From assembly GCA_903863315.1 (NCBI GenBank), contig CAIPBN010000756.1:1-5970 (forward strand): 5,970 nucleotides of DNA, written 5' to 3'. Shown piece after piece: positions 1-5,134 of this stretch. The notes below the pieces were generated by a model. It was given only the letters and a program-made list of their open reading frames with translations. It did no database searches and was not told the DNA's origin. The stretch is from an uncultured Verrucomicrobiota bacterium (GTDB lineage: Bacteria; Verrucomicrobiota; Verrucomicrobiia; Limisphaerales; SXTU01). The translations under genes were made by a program, and so were the position numbers. Each line of letters opens with the position of its first letter. Position 1 is the first letter of the stretch.

Positions 1-645
1 GCGCGGGACAATGTGCAGCTCCTCGATTCGCACGCCTACTTGCTTGAAGGCGTGATTCACCTATACGAGGCCACGCTGGACCCGAAGCATCTGGACTTCG
101 CGCTCGCGCTGGAGTCCGCGATGACCGCGAAGTTCTACGATGCGGCCAACGGCGGCTTTTTCCAAAGCCCCGCCGGTTCCGCCGACCTGCTTTTCCGTGC
201 GAAGGAGGATTACGACGGGGCGGAGCCGAGCGGCAACAACGTCGCAACCGTCGCGCTGCTCAAGCTGGCCGCCATCACCGACAACAAGGAGATGCGCGCC
301 CGCGCCGAGAAAACACTGCGTCTCTTTGCCGAACGCCTGCAACGTTTACCGCAGGCGGTGCCGAACTTGTTGCTCGCGCTGGACTTCTACCTGCATGAGC
401 CGTTCCGCGTGGTCATCGCCTCGCCCGCGAAGGCGGACACGAAGGCGACTTCAGCATTGCTGCGCGCCGCGCATGGAGTCTATCAGCCGAACAGAGTTGT
501 GCTTGGAAACGCGGGTCCAGTGGAGCCGTTCGCCAAGACTCTGACTGCGAAGGAGAGCCCAGTTGTCTTCCTCTGCACGGGCACCGCCTGCCAGCCGCCG
601 ACGAGTGATCCGGCCAAAGTTATGGCCATGCTACAGGGGAAGTGA
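1..645 (+). CDS. SSP411/YyaL-family (DUF255) thioredoxin-domain protein, C-terminal part only
   Basis: The frame is open from base 1 to a TGA at 643-645, giving 214 visible residues, so the start lies upstream of the window. Family members are usually about 600-700 residues: an N-terminal thioredoxin-like domain followed by an alpha/alpha-barrel resembling sugar epimerases and glycosidases. Only the end of the barrel and the tail are here. Family-like blocks, in visible numbering, are DSHAYLLEG (9-17), LYEAT (21-25), NGGFF (50-54), YDGAEPSGNN (71-80) and a tail CTGTACQPPTSDP (192-204). The last block resembles the Cys-containing 'CQxPTsdp' end common in this family. The precise biochemical function of the family is not settled, and a redox or carbohydrate role is only suggested by the folds. 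A GTG at 13 is an internal codon, not the real start. The gene converges on infA. The family call is strong; the function is open. Confidence 0.9.
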   Translation, partial: ARDNVQLLDSHAYLLEGVIHLYEATLDPKHLDFALALESAMTAKFYDAANGGFFQSPAGSADLLFRAKEDYDGAEPSGNNVATVALLKLAAITDNKEMRARAEKTLRLFAERLQRLPQAVPNLLLALDFYLHEPFRVVIASPAKADTKATSALLRAAHGVYQPNRVVLGNAGPVEPFAKTLTAKESPVVFLCTGTACQPPTSDPAKVMAMLQGK

Positions 646-693
646 GCGGACGCTTCCGGCCCGTTGTTAGGAACAGTGGCGGGAGAAAGTGCT

Positions 694-713
694 GCGGGGC
701 AGGTGTGCCCCGC
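694..713 (-). terminator. GC-rich hairpin between convergent stops, possible terminator
   Basis: GCGGGGC (694-700) and GCCCCGC (707-713) form a perfect 7-bp stem with a 6-nt loop. It lies 4 bp beyond the infA stop on the minus strand and 48 bp beyond the upstream + strand stop. On the minus strand it is followed by a pyrimidine-rich stretch (CTTTCTCCC) rather than a true U-tract, and on the + strand by no T-run. The position suits a terminator, possibly serving both convergent genes, but the weak tail keeps this uncertain. Confidence 0.4.
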
Positions 714-717
714 TCAC

Positions 718-939
718 TCACCGGTGCCGGAAGGTGATGCGTGCCTTGCTCAGGTCGTAGGGGGACATCTCGGCGTCCACCCGGTCCCCAACGCTGATGC
801 GGATGAAGTTCTTGCGCATCTTGCCGGAGATGTGCGCCAGCACTTCGTGGCCATTGGGCAAAGCAACTCGGAACATGGTGCCCGGCAAAACCTGAGTCAC
901 CGTTCCCGTGAACGTGATTGGCTCTTCTTTAGGGGTCAT
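718..939 (-). CDS. infA: Translation initiation factor IF-1
   Basis: This encodes 73 residues, the normal IF-1 length of about 72. IF-1 is a single S1/OB-fold protein that binds the A site of the 30S subunit and works with IF-2 and IF-3 during initiation. Hallmarks seen are GTMFRVALPNGHEVLAHISG (20-39), the conserved KMRKNFIRI (40-48), GDRV (51-54) and SPYDLSKARITFRHR (59-73), which is close to the family's terminal block. I chose the ATG at 939. The open frame extends 17 codons further, to an ATG at 990, but the family begins near MTPKEE, so that extension is probably upstream DNA. Only a weak CGGGA lies just before the start and no good Shine-Dalgarno is visible. The gene stands alone, not beside ribosomal protein genes. 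A genome may carry a second copy, which cannot be seen here. Confidence 0.97.
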   Translation of the reverse strand: MTPKEEPITFTGTVTQVLPGTMFRVALPNGHEVLAHISGKMRKNFIRISVGDRVDAEMSPYDLSKARITFRHR

Positions 940-988
940 TCCCGAAAAAACAGAGGCGCGCAAATTGCCGACTCCCGACGGCGAAAGC

Positions 989-1017
989 AATTAAGAATTT
1001 CAGGAAAATCAGGTTAA
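989..1017 (-). promoter_or_regulatory. Candidate infA promoter in an AT-rich patch
   Basis: On the minus strand TTAACC (1017-1012) and TTAATT (994-989) are separated by 17 bp, matching the sigma-70 -35 and -10 consensus at 4 of 6 and 3 of 6 positions. The -10 would be about 50 bp upstream of the infA start at 939. The patch around 985-1020 is clearly richer in A and T than its surroundings. The matches are modest, so this is a guess by position and composition. Confidence 0.3.
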
Positions 1018-1125
1018 TCCGGCCGGGGGCATGGTTTCCGGACAGGGCGAAATGTCGGATGACCGGACGGACCAGCGGCCGGGGCGGTTAGGTGCTAGGG
1101 GTGAGATGCACTCAACCGGCAGGCG

Positions 1126-1154
1126 GTGAGCGTGCTGGCTGCTCGCACACTCAC
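1126..1154 (-). terminator. Imperfect 10-bp hairpin downstream of the sialidase-like gene
   Basis: GTGAGCGTGC (1126-1135) pairs with GCACACTCAC (1145-1154) at 9 of 10 positions, with a 9-nt loop. It lies about 55 bp past the stop of the minus-strand gene at 1209. There is no T-run after it on the minus strand, so it could be a Rho-independent-like stem, an mRNA 3' end stabiliser or chance. A smaller hairpin, GCTCT/AGAGC (1203-1215), overlaps the stop codon itself. I see no gene or tRNA in the 940-1208 gap. Confidence 0.3.
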
Positions 1155-1208
1155 GCTGGTTTGAAATCCCCTCCCGTTGCTGCTTTTGAGACCGGAGCAG
1201 TCGCTCTG

Positions 1209-2234
1209 TCAGAGCTTGATCCGCGCCAGGTAGATGGCGGTCTTGCCTTCGTGGGAGGAGTAATAGCTGATCCACAACAGGCCTTGGTGCCAGACCATGC
1301 CCGGATAGCTGCTGTCGCCGCTGCTCGGGAGATCGAGCAAGGGACGCAGTTCACCCTTTTCCACGTCCAGTTCGCACACGACGGTCTTGGTCTTCATCTC
1401 CGGGCCGTGGTTGTGCAGACGGCCGCAGGCGATCCACCGCCCATCGGGAAGCTGGATGAAATTGGGGCCGCCGAAGAATTTGCCCAAATCCTTCCACTCC
1501 CACACGTCGTAGGGCAGCTTGCGGCTGATGCCCAGCAAGGCGGTGTTCGAGGGCTTGCCATCCCGGCGGTGGAGGCAATACATCACGCCGTCCGGGCCCA
1601 CTCGCACGGTTGCCTCAGTAGGGCCGCCTTCGGTGTGCAGGTCCTCAACGAGAGTGTCGTAGTCCACGCCGTTCTTCGTCAGCAACAGGGTGCTGCCATA
1701 TTTCTTTTCGGCGCGGCTGGCGGGGGAGACGTCGTAGGCCACGCCGAGCCCATTGTTCCGATGCCAGGTCACGCGCCACAGCCACTGGTTCGTGGGGCCG
1801 ACCCAGAAGACTTTGCCCCATTTCTTTCCGTCGTCGGACATCGCGGCAAAGGACTGGCTTTCGGTGGCGGGCTGCTTGTCCTCGCGGATGGTTGCACCGC
1901 CGAGAAGCATGAGCCGGGCGGTGCCGGGCATGACGGAGAGCTTCGGATCGCGCAGGTCGTAGCCTGGCATTTCGAGCCGGGCGGCGGATTCCCACCAAAA
2001 GCCCGTGTCGCTGGTCAGCACGCGCACCGCGCCGTCGGGCGAGACATGGCCGCTGCCCTCGCGGAAGGTGCAATACCAGCGGTCCTTGAAGCGCACGAGA
2101 TCGGTGAACGCGTTGTGCGGCGCGGCGTCCCAGATTTTGCGGTGTTCCACCAGGCGGGCGGCCGGGGCCGGGGTTTCCGCTGCGCACGCTGGCAGCGCGG
2201 CCAGCAACAAGGCAAGAGTCAGGCGATTGTTCAC
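1209..2234 (-). CDS. Secreted sialidase/BNR-like beta-propeller protein
   Basis: This encodes 341 residues. A signal peptide is clear: MNNR, a hydrophobic core at about 5-15, then ALPACAAE. Cleavage may be by signal peptidase I after the Ala run, or Cys17 may be lipidated, though Pro at -2 makes a poor lipobox. The mature part looks like the sialidase-fold proteins frequent in Verrucomicrobiota and Planctomycetota. Visible blocks are CTFREGSGHVSPDG (55-68), SDTGFWWE (75-82), YDLRDPKLS (92-100), the Asp-box-like MSDDGKKW (132-139), GGPNFIQLPDGRWIACGR (255-272) and SSYPGMVWHQ (308-317), followed by LLWISYYSSHEG (319-330). Arg58, Arg95 and Arg272 are candidates for a substrate carboxylate-binding triad, which is inference. 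The Asp boxes are degenerate, so true sialidase activity is not assured and another glycan may be the substrate. The start is GTG 2234, chosen because it precedes the signal peptide. The frame stays open far upstream, but only antisense to trpD. No Shine-Dalgarno is visible. Confidence 0.85.
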   Translation of the reverse strand: MNNRLTLALLLAALPACAAETPAPAARLVEHRKIWDAAPHNAFTDLVRFKDRWYCTFREGSGHVSPDGAVRVLTSDTGFWWESAARLEMPGYDLRDPKLSVMPGTARLMLLGGATIREDKQPATESQSFAAMSDDGKKWGKVFWVGPTNQWLWRVTWHRNNGLGVAYDVSPASRAEKKYGSTLLLTKNGVDYDTLVEDLHTEGGPTEATVRVGPDGVMYCLHRRDGKPSNTALLGISRKLPYDVWEWKDLGKFFGGPNFIQLPDGRWIACGRLHNHGPEMKTKTVVCELDVEKGELRPLLDLPSSGDSSYPGMVWHQGLLWISYYSSHEGKTAIYLARIKL

Positions 2235-2261
2235 GCGGCAGGTTCTAACGGGTTGCCCGGC

Positions 2262-2294
2262 GAGTTTCAACTGTCCGCGTCGTGAGTTTCGACT
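2262..2294. repeat. 11-bp direct repeat, 22-bp period, in the divergent intergenic region
   Basis: GAGTTTCAACT (2262-2272) recurs as GAGTTTCGACT (2284-2294), 10 of 11 identical, with starts 22 bp apart, or about two helical turns. The first copy contains the near-palindrome AGTT-TC-AACT. The pair lies between the divergent starts of the sialidase-like gene (2234) and trpD (2328). The layout is compatible with a regulator binding site, but that is inference. Confidence 0.35.
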
Positions 2295-2321
2295 TTGAAC
2301 CGTTCCAGCCCCGCCTAAACT
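2295..2321 (+). promoter_or_regulatory. Weak candidate trpD promoter, very close to the start codon
   Basis: TTGAAC (2295-2300) and TAAACT (2316-2321) are separated by 15 bp, shorter than the usual 16-18. If real, transcription would begin about at the trpD GTG (2328), giving a leaderless or near-leaderless mRNA. That would agree with the lack of a Shine-Dalgarno there. The evidence is thin. Confidence 0.2.
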
Positions 2322-2327
2322 GGCGGC

Positions 2328-3377
2328 GTGCTCAACGATTTTACCAAGCAGCTTCAGCATGGCCTCGTCCTTGAACCCGGCCAGGTCACGGTCGCCGTGA
2401 GCGCGCTGGTGGATGAAGGGGTGGCCCCGGAGACCAAGGCCGCCTTCCTGACCGCGCTGGCGCAGAAAGGCGAAACCACGGAGGAGATTGCCGCGTTTGC
2501 CACGGAGTTGCGCGCCCGCTCCGTGCTCGTTCCGGTGGATGCGACCACTCGATCCGGGGAGATTCTCGATGTCTGCGGCACGGGAGGAGACCGGCTGAAC
2601 ACTTTCAACATCTCCACCACCGTGGCGCTGGTCTGTGCCGCGGCCGGCGTCACCGTGGCGAAGCACGGCAACCGGGCCATCACCTCGCAGGCCGGCAGTG
2701 CTGATGTGCTGGAGGCGTTGGGTGTGCCCGTCGAGCTGGCTCCCGAGCAGGTGGCGACGGCGTTGAGGGAGCAGCGGTTCGCCTTCCTCTTCGCGCCGAA
2801 GTTTCACCCGGCCTTCAAACACATCGCCCCGGCGCGCAAGCTCTGTGCCGAGCGCGGCCAGCGGACCATCTTCAATTTTCTCGGCCCGCTGCTGAACCCC
2901 GCGCGGCCAAGCGCGCAAATCATCGGCGTGCCCCGCCCGGAACTGTGCGAGCCGATGGCGAAGGTGTTGCAAAGCCTCGGGGTGCGGCGGGGCATGGTGG
3001 TGTGCGGGGAAGTGCCGCGACCGGATGGTCCGGCCTTCCTCGATGAGTTGTCCACGCTGGGCGAAACGACGATTGCGGAGTTTTACCATGATCGCGGGTT
3101 TGCCGTGTCGAAGCTCTCTCAAGCCGATTTCCCGCTCCACTCCGCGACGCTCGCCGACTTGGCCGGCGGAGACAAACACGCCAATGCGGCGATCGTTCAA
3201 CGGCTGCTAAAGGGCGAGGACCGTGGTGCCCGGCGGGATGCCGTGCTGTTGAATGCGGCGGCCGCCCTGTTTGTAGCCGGGCGGGTTAAATCCATCGCTG
3301 AAGGATGGGAGCTGGCCGAACACGTCTTGGACGAAGGCACCGCGGCCGCGAAGCTCTCGGAACTATCCCGCCGCTGA
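2328..3377 (+). CDS. trpD: Anthranilate phosphoribosyltransferase
   Basis: TrpD transfers the phosphoribosyl group of PRPP to anthranilate, the second step of tryptophan synthesis from chorismate, in the cytosol. The protein has 349 residues, a normal full length. It shows the N-terminal helical domain (about 1-70) and then the PRPP-binding CGTGGD (83-88), NISTTVA (94-100), KHGNRAITSQAGSADVLEALG spanning 112-132, the FHPA loop (159-162), RTIFNFLGPLLNPARPSAQ (179-197) and the metal-site DE pair (239-240), followed by NAAAALFVAG (309-318). All key elements appear intact. The start is GTG 2328, giving LNDFTKQL, which aligns with usual TrpD N-termini. No internal Met occurs before residue 210. 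No Shine-Dalgarno is visible. It is not fused to a TrpG glutaminase domain and no other trp gene is in view. A membrane-protein gene follows after 17 bp. Confidence 0.97.
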   Translation: MLNDFTKQLQHGLVLEPGQVTVAVSALVDEGVAPETKAAFLTALAQKGETTEEIAAFATELRARSVLVPVDATTRSGEILDVCGTGGDRLNTFNISTTVALVCAAAGVTVAKHGNRAITSQAGSADVLEALGVPVELAPEQVATALREQRFAFLFAPKFHPAFKHIAPARKLCAERGQRTIFNFLGPLLNPARPSAQIIGVPRPELCEPMAKVLQSLGVRRGMVVCGEVPRPDGPAFLDELSTLGETTIAEFYHDRGFAVSKLSQADFPLHSATLADLAGGDKHANAAIVQRLLKGEDRGARRDAVLLNAAAALFVAGRVKSIAEGWELAEHVLDEGTAAAKLSELSRR

Positions 3378-3394
3378 TTTGATGCCAGTGTCAG

Positions 3395-3763
3395 ATGAAG
3401 GAGTCGCCCCCCAGCCTGCCCATTGACCGAGCGCGAGCCAAGGCGTGTCTCGTGGCCAATCTGAGCCTGCCGGGGCTCGGCTCCCTGCATGTCGGACGGC
3501 GCGTGGGTTGGGCGCAAGTGGGGGTGGCGGTCAGCGGTTTTTTGCTCACGCTGATCTTCGGGGGCTGGTTCGTTGCGGAATGGGTTCGTGCGCGGGAGCT
3601 GCCGTTTCTTGCCATTCTGGAGCGAGGTGAGCTGCCCCCGGGATTTTTGAAGTTTCTGCTCATCGGACTCAGCGGCATGGGCCTGTTCGTGATCGCGCTG
3701 GGCTGGGCTTTCATCACCAGCCTGCTCGTGTATCAGGAGGCGAAGTCGCATGAGGCCCGGTGA
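3395..3763 (+). CDS. Small membrane protein, about two transmembrane segments, unknown function
   Basis: This encodes 122 residues that I do not recognise at family level with certainty. A short polar N-terminus (1-17) is followed by a semi-hydrophobic stretch, CLVANLSLPGLGSLHVGRRVG (18-38), that resembles the Pro-Gly-rich opening of TM2-type proteins (compare 'PGlGqfylGr'). TM segments are likely at about 40-62 and 86-112, with a polar linker containing RARELPF (65-71). The tail (113-122) is polar and probably cytosolic. The ATG lies 17 bp after the trpD stop without a visible Shine-Dalgarno, so translation may depend on trpD. The final 14 bp overlap the DUF2752 gene, and its 3' end carries that gene's ribosome binding site. 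A pairing of TM2-like and DUF2752 proteins is plausible, but its function is unknown. Confidence 0.8.
   Translation: MKESPPSLPIDRARAKACLVANLSLPGLGSLHVGRRVGWAQVGVAVSGFLLTLIFGGWFVAEWVRARELPFLAILERGELPPGFLKFLLIGLSGMGLFVIALGWAFITSLLVYQEAKSHEAR
3735..3740 (+). promoter_or_regulatory. Strong Shine-Dalgarno for the DUF2752 gene, inside the upstream gene
   Basis: AGGAGG lies 9 nt before the ATG at 3750, within the last codons of the preceding membrane-protein gene. It fixes the 3750 start and supports translational coupling. It is one of only two clear ribosome binding sites visible in the window. Confidence 0.75.
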
Positions 3764-4196
3764 ACTCACTCCGCCGCCCGTGCCCGTGCCCGCTTCGGGG
3801 CCGGTGGGAGACTGGCAACCATGGCGAGGCGTGCTCGCCATAGTCTGCCTCACCGTTGCGGCCCGGCTGGCGCTGCATTGGGAGCTGCCGCTGCCCGGCT
3901 GTCTGATGCGTGAGTTCACGGGCGTGCCATGTCCTTTTTGCGGGGCAACGCGTTCGTGCGCGGCGTTGGCGGGGCTGGATGTTTCGGGGGCGCTGGCGTG
4001 GAATCCACTCGTTGGTGTGGGTGCGATTTCAGGATTCATCTGGCTGGTGCTGTGCACGCTGCTGCCACGATTGGCGGCCAGCCGGCTGCACCAGCGGGGG
4101 AGGGCTTGGGTTGCCTCCGGTCCGGGTTGGGGAGGGTTGGTTGTCGCCGTGCTGCTGCTTAACTGGATCTACCTCTGGGTGCGCCTGCCGCGCTGA
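3750..4196 (+). CDS. DUF2752-family membrane protein
   Basis: This encodes 148 residues. The family signature is visible: PGC at 49-51, then VPCPFCGATRSCAAL (59-73), matching the DUF2752 'CPxCGxTRa' block, and WNPLVGVG (84-91) as its typical 'NP' block. Hydrophobic segments are likely at about 26-44, 87-108 and 127-145. The N-terminal 20 residues are Pro-rich. Cys51, Cys61 and Cys64 are the family-type cysteines, and Cys70 adds one close by; they could bind metal or form disulfides, which is inference. The family has no established function. The start at 3750 is supported by AGGAGG and overlaps the upstream stop by 14 bp, in a different frame. A methyltransferase gene follows after 69 bp and may be a separate unit. 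Confidence 0.9.
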   Translation: MRPGELTPPPVPVPASGPVGDWQPWRGVLAIVCLTVAARLALHWELPLPGCLMREFTGVPCPFCGATRSCAALAGLDVSGALAWNPLVGVGAISGFIWLVLCTLLPRLAASRLHQRGRAWVASGPGWGGLVVAVLLLNWIYLWVRLPR

Positions 4197-4251
4197 AGCA
4201 CGCAAGGGCGCTGCGGCTGGAAATTTGCTGGACGCGGATCAACCCAGCGCC

Positions 4252-4256
4252 AAGGA
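4252..4256 (+). promoter_or_regulatory. Shine-Dalgarno for the methyltransferase gene
   Basis: AAGGA lies 9 nt before the ATG at 4266. It supports that start over downstream alternatives. The rest of the 69-bp gap (4197-4265) shows no clear terminator or promoter. Confidence 0.6.
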
Positions 4257-4265
4257 TTTCCCGCG

Positions 4266-4994
4266 ATGCGCGATCTCCTGAAACAATCCTTCGCACTTGT
4301 CGGGCTCGTGAAGTCCCTTCGCCAGATTCCCTTCGACCTGAAGCGCGCGTTCTGGTGCATCGGACGCGACGGGGACATCCGCGAATACATGGATGCCCAT
4401 CCCGTGCGGAAGCTGCAGATTGGCGCCGGCTACAACATGCTGGACGGCTGGTTGAACGCGGATTTCAACCCCGACACCCGCCAGCCGGGCCAGCTTTATC
4501 TCAACGCGACGCGGCCCTTTCCCTTTCCGGATGCGTCGTTTGATCACGTGTTCAGCGAGCACATGATTGAGCACATCTGGTGGTCTGACGGCCAGTTCAT
4601 GCTCAAAGAGGTTTATCGCATTCTCAAGCCGGGCGGCACGGTCCGCATCTCCACGCCGAACTTGGAAAGCATTGCCAGCCTCATCCAGCCGCCGCTTTCG
4701 CCGATCAAGCAGCAATACCTCAAGCTCTCCACCGACAAGCACATTCCCCACGCGGTTGGCTACCGGCCGGGTTTCGTGATGAACAACTTCTACTGGGATT
4801 TCGGGCATTTCTTCATCTACGACTCCGAGACGCTGGACCTCGCCCTGAGCCTAGCGGGTTTCAAGGACATCAAGCGCTGGCAGCCCATGGAGAGCGATGT
4901 GCCGGCCCTCAAGGGCATCGAGTCGCACCAGAAGATCGTGGGCGACGAGGTGAACGTCTTTGAGTCCATCATCATGCAAGGCGTGAAGCGCTAG
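4266..4994 (+). CDS. SAM-dependent methyltransferase, COG4627/type-11-like
   Basis: This encodes 242 residues of a class I Rossmann methyltransferase. Motif I is KLQIGAGYN (49-57), followed by the DGWLNADF block (60-67) that typifies the COG4627 group ('GWxNvD'). Next come FPFPDASFDHVFSEHMIEH (85-103) and the post-motif RILKPGGTVRISTPN (118-132), and then an AGF element near 197-199. Motif I has GAG where this group usually has GCG, a conservative difference. The N-terminal 45 residues are mainly helical and lack a signal peptide, so the protein is probably cytosolic. Such enzymes often sit in cell-surface polysaccharide clusters, but no glycosyltransferase is in this window, so the substrate is unknown. 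AAGGA at 4252 supports the ATG start. It follows DUF2752 by 69 bp on the same strand and may be transcribed with it. Confidence 0.9.
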   Translation: MRDLLKQSFALVGLVKSLRQIPFDLKRAFWCIGRDGDIREYMDAHPVRKLQIGAGYNMLDGWLNADFNPDTRQPGQLYLNATRPFPFPDASFDHVFSEHMIEHIWWSDGQFMLKEVYRILKPGGTVRISTPNLESIASLIQPPLSPIKQQYLKLSTDKHIPHAVGYRPGFVMNNFYWDFGHFFIYDSETLDLALSLAGFKDIKRWQPMESDVPALKGIESHQKIVGDEVNVFESIIMQGVKR

Positions 4995-5004
4995 CCGGAC
5001 GGAG

Positions 5005-5028
5005 CACAGGCCAAACCTGCGGGCTGTG
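5005..5028 (+). terminator. Imperfect hairpin just after the methyltransferase stop
   Basis: CACAGGCC (5005-5012) pairs with GGGCTGTG (5021-5028) at 7 of 8 positions, with an 8-nt loop, starting 11 bp after the TAG stop at 4992-4994. No T-run follows. The position fits a terminator or a 3' end stem. A second, smaller stem, CCGGT/ACCGG (5043-5057), lies downstream. Confidence 0.35.
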
Positions 5029-5077
5029 AGTGAGCCGCCCTGCCGGTTGGATACCGGTGATCCGAGTTAGTTTCCCC

Positions 5078-5107
5078 TTGGTTCTGCGCCGGGCTTGCTG
5101 GTTAATT
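5078..5107 (+). promoter_or_regulatory. Weak candidate promoter for the oxidoreductase gene
   Basis: TTGGTT (5078-5083) and TTAATT (5102-5107) are separated by 18 bp. Each matches the sigma-70 consensus at only three positions. The -10 would be 27 bp before the ATG at 5135, leaving a short leader. The TTAATT hexamer is the same as in the candidate infA promoter. This call rests mostly on position. Confidence 0.25.
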
Positions 5108-5119
5108 GGGGCAAGCCCG
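5090..5119. repeat. Perfect 9-bp inverted repeat upstream of the oxidoreductase gene
   Basis: CGGGCTTGC (5090-5098) and GCAAGCCCG (5111-5119) are perfectly complementary, with a 12-bp AT-richer spacer. The half-site centres are 21 bp apart, about two helical turns, and the second half ends 15 bp before the ATG at 5135. It overlaps the candidate -10. No T-run follows, which argues against a simple terminator. An operator for a dimeric regulator or a leader hairpin are both possible. Confidence 0.45.
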
Positions 5120-5134
5120 AACAACCTTCAGACC

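Noticed and set aside
718..990. A 17-residue N-terminal extension of IF-1 starting at 990.
   Set aside because: IF-1 proteins are about 72 residues and align from the ATG at 939. The extra region overlaps the likely promoter and leader.
664..1017. A 117-codon + strand open frame over infA.
   Set aside because: The opposite strand encodes an unmistakable IF-1, so this is its shadow.
1100..1200. A possible tRNA or small RNA suggested by several short stems.
   Set aside because: There is no GGTTCRA T-arm, no CCA end and no cloverleaf pairing on either strand. The stems are better treated as gene-end hairpins.
1092..2285. A 397-codon + strand open frame opposite the sialidase-like gene.
   Set aside because: It has no recognisable motif, with Ala/Gly/His/Val-rich composition typical of an antisense shadow. 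The minus-strand frame has clear family blocks and a signal peptide.
1209..3200. A 663-codon minus-strand open frame that would extend the sialidase-like protein far upstream.
   Set aside because: The extra 322 codons are antisense to trpD, and a clean signal peptide begins at GTG 2234. The extension is explained by the low stop density of GC-rich DNA.
3197..4057. A 286-codon minus-strand open frame across the trpD end and the two membrane-protein genes.
   Set aside because: It is low-complexity, rich in Ser/Pro/Arg/Gln, lacks a recognisable domain, and covers three genes with much better support.
4239..4808. A 189-codon minus-strand open frame opposite the methyltransferase.
   Set aside because: No domain is visible, and it is antisense to a gene with intact methyltransferase motifs and a Shine-Dalgarno.
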